A DNA stretch of 64,000 bases, from assembly GCF_052857255.1 (NCBI RefSeq), contig NC_135504.1, positions 138,413,621 through 138,477,620 on the forward strand. The letters are read 5' to 3'. Shown here one piece after another: positions 46,101 to 58,534 of the stretch. Both the position numbers and the translations under genes were made by a program. Numbering within the stretch: the stretch's first letter is position 1; every line of letters starts with the position of its first letter. This stretch comes from Amblyomma americanum. Lineage: Eukaryota > Arthropoda > Arachnida > Ixodida > Ixodidae. Under the pieces are notes generated by a model. It worked only from the letters and a program-made list of their open reading frames with translations. It was not told where the DNA came from and did not search any database.

Positions 46101-49100
46101 TTTTAATACGCTTTAACAGCGTTTCAATGTGTTGGTGACGCTCTCGTGATGTAGTTCTTTGTAAAGTCCTTTCCAATGACATCAGCTTGCAGGAGATTGT
46201 GAAAAGCAAAGAATCATGTTTCAATTTAGTAGAAATAATCATTAGAAGAATACAGGTGTTAACAAGACGGAATCTAGCTAATTACATGCGAAAAGAGAGC
46301 CTCATTTTGTTTTTCTAAGAATCCGTGACGTCACGGGAGTCATTTTTGGTCGCACAGGCTACCTTCCGCTGCGTACGCGGTAAAAGGCTGGCGATAAGCG
46401 GATTACGGAAAACGTATTGCCTTTCACCGCCGTAATCTAGCCCCAGAGGTGGCGGCCGCTAGGATGTTGGTGAAAACTATATTGTAAAGAATACTACGGA
46501 TGCAGGAACTGGAAGCTAATGAAACATGCAGCGAGACACAGGACAAAGCCACTAAGCAGGTACCAACTCGTCTGTTACCCCCGAGAGGCGTGCAGTGAGA
46601 AAAGATCGGCAGAGGAGCTTCCATAAAAGCAGCACATTCCAAAAGGGCTGCATTCTAAGGGTATTCCAAGTCAGCCTGTCAGCAATAGGAGATGTGTTTT
46701 TCAGAAGAAAGGAAAGGTGCACTTCTCATTCATGAAATTTTCTCTCCTCCTAAAGCTCTTCTTTCTCGTTACTTTCTTGCTATACACGTTTACACGTACC
46801 GCCATACTGCTGGCTGGACTGCTTTTCGTACCTGGCGCTAAAATTCTTCGCGCCTGCGCTTTAACTTCTGGGACTCTAACTTCCTCCATTTACCCCTCTG
46901 CACCTGTAGCCCGAACAATGAACAACCCACACACCACAGAACGGCGACGAAGGCATTTTCCTCTCCGTGCCTAGCCTCTGCTGAAGAAAGCGCGCGACCA
47001 TCCGGAGTTTTCGTTATCAAGAAGAATGTGAGTGTGTCGTTTGGGTATGAGACCTTTAGTTGGAAAACAAGCTTTCCGAAAAAGATGACTTACTGGTATC
47101 TGCAAGTGGTCAGTTGACAACTTGCAGAATAGTAGCACCCTCTGCAATATTGCACGTATTTTTCAAACGAAAGCCCTTGTTCAAATTTCCGAAATCTTGT
47201 TTGAAAGGGAAGAGGGAAGATGCTCTTTTATCTGAATGAGAGGAAAGTTGTTGAAAGGACACACTGAATACCCAAAAGTTCCAGTGAATCCAAAATTTCT
47301 ACTGACTCTGTAGGGCGCCAAGTTCGCCTCCTGCACCAGCACTGGTCTCTAGCTTATCCACAATAAATTGTCGCTCTCTCTCATTTTGTGTGCAGAGCAT
47401 GGCTGCGAACGTGAGGAACAAGTCAAGACAAGTACAATGGTGCACCATAGTACCCTTCGGCAACTGACCTTTAAGTCTGTTTCACATGCAAGTGACCCGC
47501 TCGCGAATCCCGCCGCCGCGGCGCATACACCCTCTCTCAAGCGATGGAGGAAGCTCCAGCGGCTGGAGCGGCCAGGTTCGGGCAAGTTGAAAATTTTCGC
47601 AGTGGGGACACGGCAGCACCGCATCTCAACCAATGAGGGCCCGGAGTTGCCACGTGACCAGTAGAGGCCTCGTGCAAGAAAGCATGCGCATAGACCAGTG
47701 TTTGTGTTTGTACGCAGCACGTACGGAATTTTGTTTAAAAAAGAAAATATATAAAGTGGTGTCGAATGCTTAAAACACAAGGTTTGTGTTTATTCAAATA
47801 AACTATGTAAATAAACGGCGAAATAGTGCTTATATATTACGCTTTTTTGTGTTTGCAGGCCACCAAAACCGGTTGCAAGCGCATATCTTTTTGCCAGCAA
47901 CATTCGTTTTCGCAGCTGTGGCACAGTGGATGGAATTCCAGCAACTGTAGCGGTGGGAAACGCGCAGCGGCGACCAATGTGAAACGAAAGCTCCCTAAAC
48001 GATTCGCAGCTCCGCACTGCTGTTCGCTCTATTCGCCGAATCGCTTGCATATGAACCACCCTTTACACTCGATCTCGAAAGTTGGTGGTAACCTGTGGGG
48101 CTTCAGCTTCACTGAGATTAAGCGGCGTCACTCTCTTTTCTTTTATAAAACGAATAAAATTGAAGGCGATTGACTCACCTTCCCTCTGTTGGCAGAGCAG
48201 GAAATTAAAAGGCTGTATGTGAAGGAGAATTTCCGTTTTCAGCTTTCAAAATTCCAGAAAAACTGACATGCAAGAAGTTGCTTTCCGACAAACACCCTCG
48301 ATCACAGAGTGGTTTTCACTTCCTGCTCTACCCACAATCGGGGTTAGCGTGAAAAGAGGTGAGTCAGTCGCTCTACATTGTAATCTTTTCGGAAATGAAG
48401 AGTGGTGTTCACCTCAATCTGTGCAAAATATGAACTCCAGACGATTCCCATCAGTTTTGGAAAACGGGAAAACGCCGTCCCGACGAGAGGCGGAACCGGT
48501 CTGGCCGGGCCGGCGGAGGCTGACGCGCTCGGAGCGAAATCGACACACGCTCCAAGTTGCCGCTGGCGTGGTCGAGTTGCGCCGAACCCGCCGAACGCAT
48601 CGGCGGTCAAGCGCCGTTGGAGTGTAGAGGGTCTCTTTGTGGCCAACCTGATGTCGCCGTGCCGCGCGCACGCGTTTCGTCGGAGTATATACGCGTCCCG
48701 CGTACTACCACGAGGGTCCTGCTTTTCAACGTTGAGGATCCTCATCGCTTAAGAACAACTAGCTTCAAGGACGCGTTCATGCAACTGCCCCCATCCGACG
48801 TGCTTTACAAACAACGTTGGTCACGGCACCATCTGAAACCTATAAGTAAAATAATCTGCCACCTCGTATTTGAGAAAAGAAGAAATACAAAAACCTTGAT
48901 CCGTGCGTTTAAAAATGAAGGTTGCAGAAACCAGTCCTGACCTCACATACATGTATTTCTTCTGGCTTCCTCTTTCAGCATTGCGCCATAAAAAAAAATC
49001 GTCATCGTCATTGTTTCAGTTTTGTTGCTAAACGAAAAATTACACCTAGAGTGGTACGTTACGATCAGCAACTCTGGGAGTATATAAACAGCAAAGCTTC

Positions 49101-50250
49101 AATGAAAAGCTTTTTCTTCCTATAAGACATCTTGTTGTAACTTTCACATAGAAAAAAGACTTTTTGATCAACTGCCGCGCTTCAGAGTTTACTTCTTAAT
49201 AAAAAGAAAACTGTGCGCTTTTCAGTAAAAACCCGCTATCATGGAGATACTGCGCAAGTGCAAACAATGCCGCAGTATTGCTTTGGCCTCCAACGTTTCA
49301 GTCACTAAAACCAAAGTGCCTTCTAGGAGAAATCCCAGGAAGCATTTTTTTCTCCACACTTGGCAAAAAAAACGAAACACAGTTCTCAACACTGAAAATA
49401 AGGGATAAAAATGTGCAACTTTCACGAAACAGACTAAACGTCTCGCAACAGGTATTTAAAGGGTGCAAAGTAATTCCATGCCTGCCGAGAAGGGGTAAAA
49501 TTCTAAGTTACGTTTTCTTACCCCTTTCTTACACCTTTTTTTAGAGTGTGCATTCCCCGCTTCGTAAAGGTCTCGGCGGGAGGAGGTCCTGGTCCCTGCT
49601 CTGGGATGCGCTTACAGCCGCTCAGGAGAGTTATTTTTCTCTTTTTCCGGAAAGCACGCTGGAAATGGCTTGCGCTCGCTATAGCGGCCTTACACCACTC
49701 CTTTTGGAATTGCCAAAAGGTTTTCACTTTTAATCTTTGATATAGCCATCCTCCAATATAGGCGTATCCCGCGTTTTCTTTTGCCATGGAGTATTTTCTG
49801 AGGATCCTACTTTCTTTTTGAAGGTTGTCTTAGGGTGGTCTTATTGCCTCTCTCTTACCTTTGACATTCGTATTCATTAGCAAGCCGACTAGTTCTTCGC
49901 CTCCATTTAGTATCGATAATGCATCTGCACAAGTGCCTCAACACTTTTCACCCATCGCTTCTCATTTCTATGGCTCAACCATTCTTCTACACCTTACTTT
50001 TTGCCTCAAGCACTTCCGTTGTTGGCCACCCCATATCACCTTCAACTGCTTCATTAGCGTGTTTCCATGTGCCCCCAAGGCAAACCTACCGGCTTTCCTC
50101 TGCTTTATTTTTTTCGCACACTTGTCATAAAGCCATAATTTTTGTTCGCTACACGCTAATTAAAAAAATCGTGTAAGCTGATTTCAGACAGGAACCGGTA
50201 TAGGCTCCTGCTCTTATTGTTGTCGGTCAGCCACTTAGAGAAATGCTCTT
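43176..50250. other. 7-kb stretch without a recognised gene
   Basis: No frame here resembles a protein I know, and no long repeat is evident by eye. Local points: a homopurine/homopyrimidine-rich piece near 43997-44035, and a TTTTGTGTGCAG acceptor-like sequence near 47395. There is also a CpG-rich, promoter-like piece at 48470-48740. Introns or short exons of a host gene could be hidden here. Confidence 0.35.
48470..48740 (+). promoter_or_regulatory. CpG-rich piece with TATA-like box
   Basis: About 270 bp stand out by CpG density (for example CCGGGCCGGCGGAGGCTGAC and CCGCGCGCACGCG). GAGTATATACGCG at 48683-48695 is a possible TATA box pointing to the plus strand. Without a recognised downstream exon this stays a candidate. 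Confidence 0.25.
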
Positions 50251-50269
50251 CCCTTGTCGCCGTTCGCCC

Positions 50270-52560
50270 CCACTTCCTGTAAAATTCATGTCCTTGAAGC
50301 CATTGTCCCTACACAAGTCCACAGTAGGTGGCGAACATCCACATCTGCAGCCGGTGTGGAACCCCTCGCGCAAGTGGTGGGTCCTGCGTCTTCTTCAGTG
50401 CCCCATCGGCACATGACCAACGGGGTAAGGGCCGCCCTAGCCCCGATCCTCCTAAGGGCTACCTCCTCCAATCTTGTAAGGCTATGAGGGAGGGGGAAGT
50501 GCATGGGGGAATGATGGCAGGTGTACTTTTCCTTAAAGAGGATGCTAAGATAGGGAGTGTGGAGCGGGCGTCAAAGGGAGCCTGGTGGGCGATGGATTAG
50601 AGTTTGCAACTTGTGTAATATTGTATACTTTTCTCAGCATTCTCGTCATCGTCTTGTGGCCAATGTATCTGGTTGTATGTGTGTGTGTGTTTTTTATTTA
50701 GTGCATGGGCCTCCTGCGTTACGCATAGTTTCTTTGTCACTCTCTTCAGTTGTTTTATAGCGGCTAAAGAGTCTGTATAGATATGGGCTTCTGTTATATA
50801 ATATGCAATCTGGATGGTGTGATATGCAATCATGACGTACGTCTAGCTCTGCGTGTCAGGCTAGTCGCTGCTGTTCTACCACCCATCTCTATAATCCACG
50901 CGTCCGTATATGCCATACATGTTCCGGGGCACACATCAACCACAGGTCAAATTCCGGGCTTTCCTTTACGGCAAAGTTCTGTAGTCCTGTTTATCGCAAT
51001 AATTGTGAATTCCCAGAGGGGGGTCGGCCACTGTAGGTACTTGCACTGTCACCCCATTGTACGAGGATGCTATGGGGCATAACATACTTTAACTTCAGAT
51101 TCCTTGTTGCCTTTCGCTGGTCAATTATTTCTGTCATCTATTCAGCTGTGCAAATTCATGTAGAATCGGGATGGGAGTAAGTTTTGGTAAGGCCGTGATG
51201 GTACGCATTGCGTTCCTTTCTAATGTTTACAAGTCCACCCATTGTCGCGTCGTCACCCATCTGAACTGGGCCTGGTAAAGTATCCTATAGGCTGCGTTTG
51301 GTCAAGTTCAAGGAAGTCGCTGCTGCATTTTTCATCATATGGAGCCACTGTGTTCCTTTGCCAGATTTATGTATCTCTAAGCCAAGTACTTTCAACTCAT
51401 CTACCACTTGTAATGATGGATTTCCAATCTTTAGCACGACCCTTTTAGCTGCCAATTACTGTCTTCCCTTTTTGTGCGCAACATGAATGTATGTAGCTGG
51501 ACTTTTGTGGTGACAGCTCCAGGCCAGCATCACGGACATATTCATTTCCTGTATTTAAGGCTTCTTCGTCTGCGACAATAATGAACTGCACCTCTAGTAT
51601 ACCAGCTAAATTCCGCGCCAATTGTATGAATGCGATATTAAATAGGAAAGGTGCTAAAACTGAATCTTTTGGCACGCCTCTTTTTGATGTGTAATTACCG
51701 ATTTATTGTAATTTTACACGTACAGAAAACGTCTTGCCCTTAAGCAGATTATGTACTGCTCTTATCACATCTAGAGGAACACCCATATATTCCATGTCGT
51801 CAAGGATCTTGGCATGAAACACGTTGTCGTATGCCTTCGCCACGTCGGTAGCCACCAGAGTACGTACAAGGTGGCTGTGAGGCGACACATGTATGAGCTC
51901 TTCAGCCAGTATAGCCAACCCAGTTTGTGTCAAGGCTTCTACGGAACCAAATTAGTCTAGCATGGTATTTTCCTTCATTTTTCAAACAGTATGATAGGTG
52001 CGTGGCAATCATTTTTTCATAGATCTTGCAAATTGTGGGCGTTAGCGAGATAGGCCGGAAAGATTGTAGGCTTGTGAAGGTTACGCAGCCTTTGGTATTG
52101 GGACCACCACTGAGTGTTTCCAGTCGGGTGGAAGTTCTCCTTACCGTACCTCGTTTATTACGCCCAAAAAGCTGTTAACTGCGTCTCCCAAGTTCTTGAA
52201 GACCTCATAAGGGTCATCGGCATGTCCAGGCGCAGTTTTTCCACTCGCTTCTTCGATAGCAGCCCGTTTCATCAGCCGCGTCTTTTGTCGCTGGACGAGA
52301 TGGATACTGTGCATGATAAGGAAAGAAAAGGACCGAAGCCTCAACTGCAGACTCCTCTGGCGTTAGCTGTAAGGCCACCCTAATACTCTCTGCATCATTT
52401 TTAATCTGTCGCCCCTTTTCCATGCCGCGGAGAGTCTTCCAGAAGGTTGTGTTGGTCGTTCCTCAGCCCAAACAACTGCACCAGTCGTTCCAGCTCTTAT
52501 GAGCCAGCTGCTTTCCATAACGGCGTGGGGATCACCTCAATTTTTCTTTGCACGTCGTCA
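50270..52560 (-). mobile_element. I-like LINE ORF2 remains (RT, RNase H, zinc knuckle)
   Basis: On the minus strand the reverse transcriptase appears in pieces: VATDVAKAYDNVFHAKIL (51703-51933), then SVLAPFLFNIAF and FIIVADEEAL (51445-51675), where the YADD motif is degraded to VADE, and GLELSPQKS. Further on IYTDSLAAIKQL (about 50760) marks an RNase H domain and RRWGTEED-like plus VRHLLWTC (50286-50504) a terminal zinc-finger region. A stretch at 52141-52344 fits the N-terminal RT region. RT followed by RNase H is typical of the I group of LINEs. Many stops and shifts are present. Confidence 0.7.
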
Positions 52561-52959
52561 GGATGCCGAGCAACAAGTATCTCCGCCTGTTTCCGGCGTG
52601 CGCAAAGTTGTAGACTGCGAATGTAGGCCGTGGGCTGATCTTCGCTCACTGTAGATGTAAAAGTATGATCCTTGCTCTATTTCAAGCGCCTAATTTGTGC
52701 CAGATCTTAAGCACACCACAACGTTTGCAAATTTCAAGCCCTGTACCAATGCGCCTTTCCGGATTCCGTGAATATTATCATGTTTGTTATGTACAGATAG
52801 CGAATGAGGTGTGTTCCTGTTTGCTGTTTTCTTTATAATTTCCTCCCTTTGGTCTCGCATGTAGCCTCTGGCATCTTTTATTCAGATACCAAGATATTGT
52901 AAGATTGAGAACGCCCGGAGAAAGATTTATTGCCACTCTCCGGAATGGCGCTTCCCTCA

Positions 52960-53502
52960 AAGACAACATGGAAGATGATGAAGAATATCGACAAATGAAG
53001 AGGTCTGCGCATTGCTTACACTAATCCCCCCTCGGATGAAAGCGTTCATTCTGGTTGCGAGTTCGAACGATGAAGGGCAAAGGGCTGGAGGCGCGACACG
53101 TGGACGATCTCGATGCCACGACAGTGACGGTCCGTAACAGGTGAAGGGGGGGGGGGAGCGATAGTTAACAGGAGACGTTTGTTAAAGTATTGTATAGGTA
53201 CCAATATAGCGGCCCATAAATCTTCCACTCAACCATGGAGTGAGCACGGTTGTCCAGAGCAAAACCTCATCACCAGGGGAAGAAACGGCACGGCGTGTAA
53301 AGTGAGAGCGTCGTTTGCAGGAGGCCTGGGAAGCTTCTGTGTTAATCGCGCAAGTTCACGTCATTGCGCGAGGCGGGAAGTAAATTGTTCATGGAAGGGT
53401 GCTGAAAAACGGACAGGCAGAGAAAAAAAAAGATGCTTCCATGATGAAGGTAGGGGTCCGGTCATAGACAACGAAGAAAGGTAACGGGTTGTTCATGGTA
53501 GC
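52960..53502 (-). pseudogene. Older gypsy integrase, C-terminal half
   Basis: The minus strand reads PFFVVYDRTPT near 53480, DEVLLW near 53265 and EIVHVSRLQPF near 53078-53115. These are landmarks of the end of the integrase core and the C-terminal domain in Ty3/gypsy pol. It is directly followed on the plus strand by the LTR of the younger element at 53507. The first half lies beyond that element at 59671-60545. Frames are broken by indels. Confidence 0.75.
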
Positions 53503-53506
53503 GCTG

Positions 53507-54641
53507 TGTGATGACCCCCATAATGCGCAGGTCCACACGGGACGGAGAGGCAAAGAGACACCGTATGGCTCAGTTTAAACAAACAGGTATATTCAATAAC
53601 TACACATGATTAAGGTTATACATCAGAGGCTGGGGCGTCCGAGCTTACGTGCCGACGACTTCATGGGGGCGATGGAGTGGCTCCGGAGTTGGGCTCGAGC
53701 GGTTGCTGGCAGAAGCTGCACGCCGTCGGGCTTCGGCGCTGAAGGCCCTCTTCGCTAACGATGTCGTCCTGAGCGTGTATGCAGTAGAATTTCAATAGTC
53801 GTCCGTTTCTTCGAGGATGGTTCACAAACCCTTCCTCTAGTGTCGTTCGGCTTGGAAGATGAACAGGAGGCGAGCTTGTAGATGATGACAGCAGAGCATA
53901 ATTTTACAACAGAACAAACTTTGCACTACTTTACTCATCGACCGGGCAGGTTAGTGCCTAAGTAGCATCACATTACATGCTAAGCATGGAGCCCCAGCTC
54001 AGACTGGACTGCATCCGTTTACATGTGCTTTTAAGCACTTGATTAACAAAGGACTAAGGGCGGTCATTTCCAGTGGCCCGCCCAAAGCATCAATTCTCCA
54101 ATCCAAAATAACATGCGAGATGGGGACCACCCCTTGGGTTGGGCTTAGCCTCGACCCCAGAGTCTGTTAACAATACAAACTAAATAAACAACAAAAACGC
54201 CACCACTCTCTCTCAAGTGAGAGTATACACAGGCTCTCTCTTCGGAGCTAATTCACTAGCGCCTGTCTTTCCACATTCTTGGCAAGTACTGCCTGTCTGT
54301 CTGACAGGTGTCCGTCACGGCCCTTCTGGGAAGCTGTGGGTGCCTTCCCGGCGATAGCCCACGACAAAGGGGGGGGGGGGAGGGAAAGAATGTTGTCTTC
54401 GCGGTATCGCATAGCGTCGGCTGTGGTACGGCGCGCTCTGGCCCGCTGACAGCTCCCTTGTCCTGGAATGTGCCCGGAAATTGGGAGGATAAAGCCTGTT
54501 TCCCCGGGGCGGCGGCGGGTCCGGTTGTTCTGGTCGTCACTCAAAGAGCATGGCTGGGTAATTGATGATGCCGCTGTCACGGGTCTCCGTCTACGCCGCG
54601 CCGTCGAACGTGGATCCTCGTAGCACACACGGAATGTCACA
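53507..54641 (-). repeat. 3' LTR of Ty3/gypsy element (1,135 bp)
   Basis: It begins TGTGATGACC and ends GGAATGTCACA as written on the plus strand, giving the standard TG...CA termini. It is nearly identical to 58535-59666. Differences seen are a G/A at about 53570, the length of the G run near 54370 and A/G near 54285. The few differences mean a recent insertion. The flanking GCTG (53503-53506) is the TSD. Confidence 0.95.
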
Positions 54642-55134
54642 CTCGCTCACCCTCCAGAAGAATGTTCTCCGAACATTTGAGTCCACGCAGCTCCCCTTGT
54701 CTTTCTGAATCGCCTCGCACAGTGCGTCCGACAAAACACTTTTCGCTGCACTCAACACCACTGCACAACACCATATGCCTCCGCTGTCAATACTGGCGTC
54801 TCCAGGGGCAGCACTGATCTTCTTTTACAGATAAACATGAAACTCAGCACCCAAGCCTCTCCTTTCTAGTCCAAACTCGACGAAATAAATTTACCACAGT
54901 TACAAAGGAGCTCCCACTTCTAGCACGATCACGGCACAGACAAAAATATAGATAACGAAAGGAAGTAGGGCAGGTTCTGCATGCGCTCCGCATGCTCTCC
55001 TGTGAAGGTGTTACTTAATGACAGAAAGGTTTAACTACCAACTCCGATAACTTAACACATAAGCACATAGCAATGTTATGAGCTGCGGCATTACACAATT
55101 CTAACCAGTTCACAACTCCGCTCTGTTTACGCCA
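54642..55134 (-). other. Internal 3' noncoding region with polypurine-like tract
   Basis: Between the integrase stop and the 3' LTR no frame is recognised. The minus strand just before the LTR reads GGAGGGTGAGCGAG (54642-54655), a weak polypurine tract for plus-strand priming. Confidence 0.5.
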
Positions 55135-56352
55135 TTAGTCCGACTTAGCTTTCCGATTTCGCAGCGGATATCGGCCTTCATGAGTCATACTAAGTAAGTC
55201 TGTGCCCCTTTGTCTGCTTTGGGACTCGCGAGGGCTCGTGGCAGGAGCCTCTCCTGGCGTTATCTGCGCGGCAACCTCGCGCGCTTCTTCTTCTAGCAAT
55301 GCATGAAGTAAATCCGGTGGCATTCTGGCCGTCACCTCTGGCGCCTGCCGAACAAATGCAGGAGAGGGCGTTTCTTGCGAACTATCTGCGCGCTCCGCTT
55401 CACTTCTGTCCCCATCAAAATCCGCGCTTTCCCTTTCCTCATTTCGTGAATACTGAACCGGTGCCGACTTGAGGCGATTTGCGTGTATCCTTATCAAGCG
55501 CCGGTTCACGTCTCGGACTCTGAAGTTTACCGGAGAAAGCTTCTCGACAACCTCGCACGGTCCTCTCCACTTCGTCTGGAACTTACGAGCTAGCCCAATC
55601 TGCCTTTGGCAGTTTTCAATGTACACGCTGTCCCCCACATCAAACGGCGCGTCTCTAGCACTGCGATCGTGCACCTCCTTCCTGCGCTTCGCCGCTTTCT
55701 TTAAGGACTCCTTTGCGATGTCCCTTGCCACTTGCAAGCGCGATTCTAGCTCAACCTTATAGTCGTCCAGTGAAGCGTATGGGACACGACGGGGGCCCTC
55801 TGGCACTTCACTAGGCTGGTCCGGGTCTCGGCCGAAGAGAAGAAAGAATGGCGATTCGCCCGTGCTCTCGTGTGCTGCGGAATTGTAGGCAAACATTGCA
55901 TACGGGAGCCACAAGTCCCAGTCCCGCTGGTCGCGCGAAACAAAATGCGACAGGAACCCGGCCTCGGTTTGGTTCAGTCGCTCCACCGCGCCGTTGCAAG
56001 CCGGATGGTACGGTGTTGTCTGCTTCTTAGCGATCTTAAGCAGCTCGCAAACTCTCCTCATTAGCTGCGACACGAAGTTCGTTCCCCGATCTGTCAAGAG
56101 TTGCCTCGGGGGTCCATGTCGGAGCACGATCTGTTCGACAAATGCTCTTGCAACCATGTCTGCCTTCTGATCTGGGAGTGCTACCGCTTCCGCGTATTTT
56201 GAAAGGTGATCGACAAATACTAAAATGTACTTGTTTCCGGAAGTGGTCGTGGGCAAGGGGCCCATTATGTCCATACCTGTCCGCTCGAAGGGAGCCGAAA
56301 CCTCAGGGAACGGCTGAATTGGAGCTGGTCTTCGTCCCTTGGGTGTTTTTCT
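55135..56352 (-). pseudogene. Gypsy integrase core and C-terminal domain
   Basis: From the ATG at 56274 the frame has 379 codons. The D,D(35)E catalytic set is complete: D2 (MDIMGPLP), D62 (LLTDRGTNF) and E98 (NGAVERLNQ), with 35 residues between the last two. WRGPCEVVEKLSPVNFRVRD and RIHANRLKSA form the C-terminal GPY/F-type domain. The natural frame continues upstream, but a TAA at 56353-56355 cuts it from the H2C2 finger. Integrase inserts the cDNA; this piece alone is not expected to be made as part of a working polyprotein. Confidence 0.9.
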
Positions 56353-56949
56353 TTAGAGACAGGAATGACACTTCGCACAGTAGTCTCTAACATCCTGTCG
56401 CATGCCACTCGAAAAGTACAAACGCTCCACACGCCTGCGTGTCTTCGCTACGCCAAAATGACCGGCGCATGGCGCATCGTGAAACGCGCGAAGAACCCTT
56501 TCTGTCCACGACCGAGGTATGACGACTCTCTCCCAAGCGGTTTTCTCTGGTCTCCCTTTCCTGGTTGGCCTCGTGCGCCGACACAGGGTGCCGTCTTTGC
56601 CAATGAAATAACCTAGCTGTTCGGGGTGAGACGGCACGCCCTCTAAGCTTTCGATTATTCGCTTCAGGTCAGGATCTTTGCACTGCTCTGTGCGTAATTC
56701 GGCGGGGTCGACTACGGGGACAAACTCATCTATAGCTGCCACGGCAGCTGTGCGGCTGAGTGCATCAGCATTCAGATGTGTCTTTCCTGACTTGTGCTCA
56801 ACTTCAAAGCAGTATTCCTGCAGGTGTAGATTCCATCTAGCGAGTCGCGAGCTAGGGTCCCTGACACTCATCACCCATTTCAGAGGATGGCAGTCTGTGA
56901 CTAGCTTGAATTTGCGGCCGTAAAGGTAGCATCTGAAGTGCTTTACTAC
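56353..56949 (-). pseudogene. Gypsy RNase H end and integrase H2C2 finger
   Basis: The frame contains the end of RNase H (KHKSGKTH-like HKSGKTHLNADALSR) and the integrase zinc-binding H2C2 motif (FHDAPCAGHFG ... CAKCHSC). It is in the same phase as RT and integrase. It is bounded by in-frame stops at both ends: TGA at 56950-56952 upstream and TAA at 56353-56355 downstream. Each is one base change from a sense codon. Confidence 0.88.
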
Positions 56950-58239
56950 TCAGACAACGGCGAGGCACTCCCTTTCCGTAGCTCCGTACTTTTGCTCTGT
57001 GGGGCTCAGCTGTCGGCTAGCAAAAGCAACGGGATGTTCTTTGCCCTCGATAACCTGAGATAGCACGGCACCAACTGCGAACTTTGACGCATCTGTGGCC
57101 ATAACGAAGGGCAAATTAAAATCCGGGTGGCGCAACAGCGGTGCACTCATTAGCTTCCTTTTCAGGGCCCCAAAAGCATCCTCCGCGTTTTCGTCCCAGC
57201 GAAAGGCGACATTTTTGGCTGTTAAGGCGGTGAGCGGCTTAGCGAGCTTGGCGAACTCCTCTATGTGCCTTCGGTAGTAACCGATCAGGCCGAGAAACTG
57301 CCGGACCTGGCGGACGCTAGTCGGGGATGGAAATTCCGAGACACACCTTAGTTTCTCAGGGTCCGGTCGCACGCCGTCAGCTGAAACAACGTGCCCGAGG
57401 TATTTCACCTCGTTTTTGAGGAATTGGCACTTAGAGGGCTTCAGCTTGAGACCCGCTCCTCTTAGTCGCACCAAAACCTGCTCAATATCGCGCAAATGGT
57501 TCTCAAAACTGTCACTGTATATGATAATGTCATCCATATACACGAAGCACAGCCTCCCCAGAAGACCTGCCAGGATAACATCAGCGGTTCTCTGCCAGAC
57601 AGCAGGGCTGTTGGCCAGACCCATCGGCATTCTTTTCCATTCATAGTGCCCTGAGGGCGTGTTGAATGCCGTTTTCTCGGCATCTGCCGGATCCATTGCT
57701 ATCTGCCAGAATCCCGCCGCCATGTCCACTACCGTGAAGTACCTGGCAGAGCCCAGCTGAGAAAGCGTCTCCTGTATATTGGGGATGGGGTATGGATCGA
57801 TGCGAGTTACGGCATTTAGTTTGCGGTAGTCCACTACCAATCGATACGAGCCATCTGGCTTTTCCACCAATAGTGCTGGTGCTCCCCAGGGTGACTTTGA
57901 GTGTTCGACAATGCCGCGATCAATCAGGTCCTGCACCTGCCGCTCCATCTCCTCACGTTGGGAGTAAGGAATCCTGTACGCACGCTGGTAAACGGGCGAT
58001 GAAGTGCCGGTTTCTATCCTGTGCTTTATAACGCCACAGCAGCCCAAATCCAGGTTGGACGCGGCGAATACCTCCGAGTAGTCTTTCAGCAAACCAGCCA
58101 GAGCCTCCCTCTCCCTGGATTTTACGTGAGAAAGATCGAACGACACCTTTGGAGCAGCCGAAGGACTAGCATGCTCTACAGTTGCGAGTACCGTATCGGT
58201 GGGCTCACGTTGCTCTATCGCAGAGGTGAAGAAAGCCAA
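56950..58239 (-). pseudogene. Gypsy reverse transcriptase and RNase H start
   Basis: The frame of about 430 codons shows the RT order WGAPALLVEKPDGSYRLVVD, FTVVDMAAGFWQ, MPMGLANSPAVWQ, the catalytic YMDD at 57529-57540 (residues 234-237 counted from 58239), and LGHVVSADG. RNase H starts with ATDASKFAVGAVL and ATERECLAV, and the frame ends at TGA 56950. The start given is arbitrary, since pol is made as a polyprotein. A one-base frameshift near 58240 separates this frame from the linker upstream. Confidence 0.92.
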
Positions 58240-58254
58240 TGTTTGTTTTTGGGA

Positions 58255-58500
58255 AGGCTCAGTGGCTGCTGGCTACAGTTAACCACCCGTAGGGGCACTC
58301 TGTGGGCGTCATTAACTGTCACGAGGCACGCGGCTGCCTTCAGGCCATTGCTGAGAGAGTCGACCGGCTCAAGCACTCCCACGGCGCCGCTCTCTACATC
58401 TGAAGGCACAAACGCGTACAAAATGTGCTCCGACCAAGGAAGGACGACCGCCTCCTCGACCAGCCGGACGGCAACCCGCTTCCTCAGGGGTGTACACTTG
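58255..58500 (-). pseudogene. Protease-RT linker remnant of gypsy pol
   Basis: The minus strand reads RLVEEAVVLPWSEHILYAF and VRVVNCS-like sequence (VPLRVVNCSQQPL), the connecting region that follows the aspartic protease in this gypsy group. It is in another frame than the RT, so a one-base indel lies near the A/T run at 58240-58250. Upstream of it there is only about 20 bp before the primer site, so gag and the protease catalytic region are deleted. Confidence 0.65.
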
Positions 58501-58517
58501 GAAGAAGCTCCACATAC

Positions 58518-58533
58518 CCCACTTCTGACACCA
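58518..58533 (-). other. Primer binding site matching tRNA-Leu 3' end
   Basis: CCCACTTCTGACACCA on the plus strand equals the 3' end, with CCA, of a tRNA-Leu (CAA-type) as I recall it. On the element strand it reads TGGTGTCAGAAGTGGG, one base inside the 5' LTR, which is the usual place for minus-strand priming. Confidence 0.8.
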
Positions 58534-58534
58534 G

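Noticed and set aside
47349..48760. A possible host protein in the 100-140 codon frames here
   Set aside because: Several frames overlap on both strands in CpG-rich DNA, none shows a domain, and no splice structure is convincing.
54248..54640. 130-codon frame on the minus strand, repeated at 59276-59665
   Set aside because: It lies wholly in the two LTRs; the duplicate is the other LTR, not a gene family.
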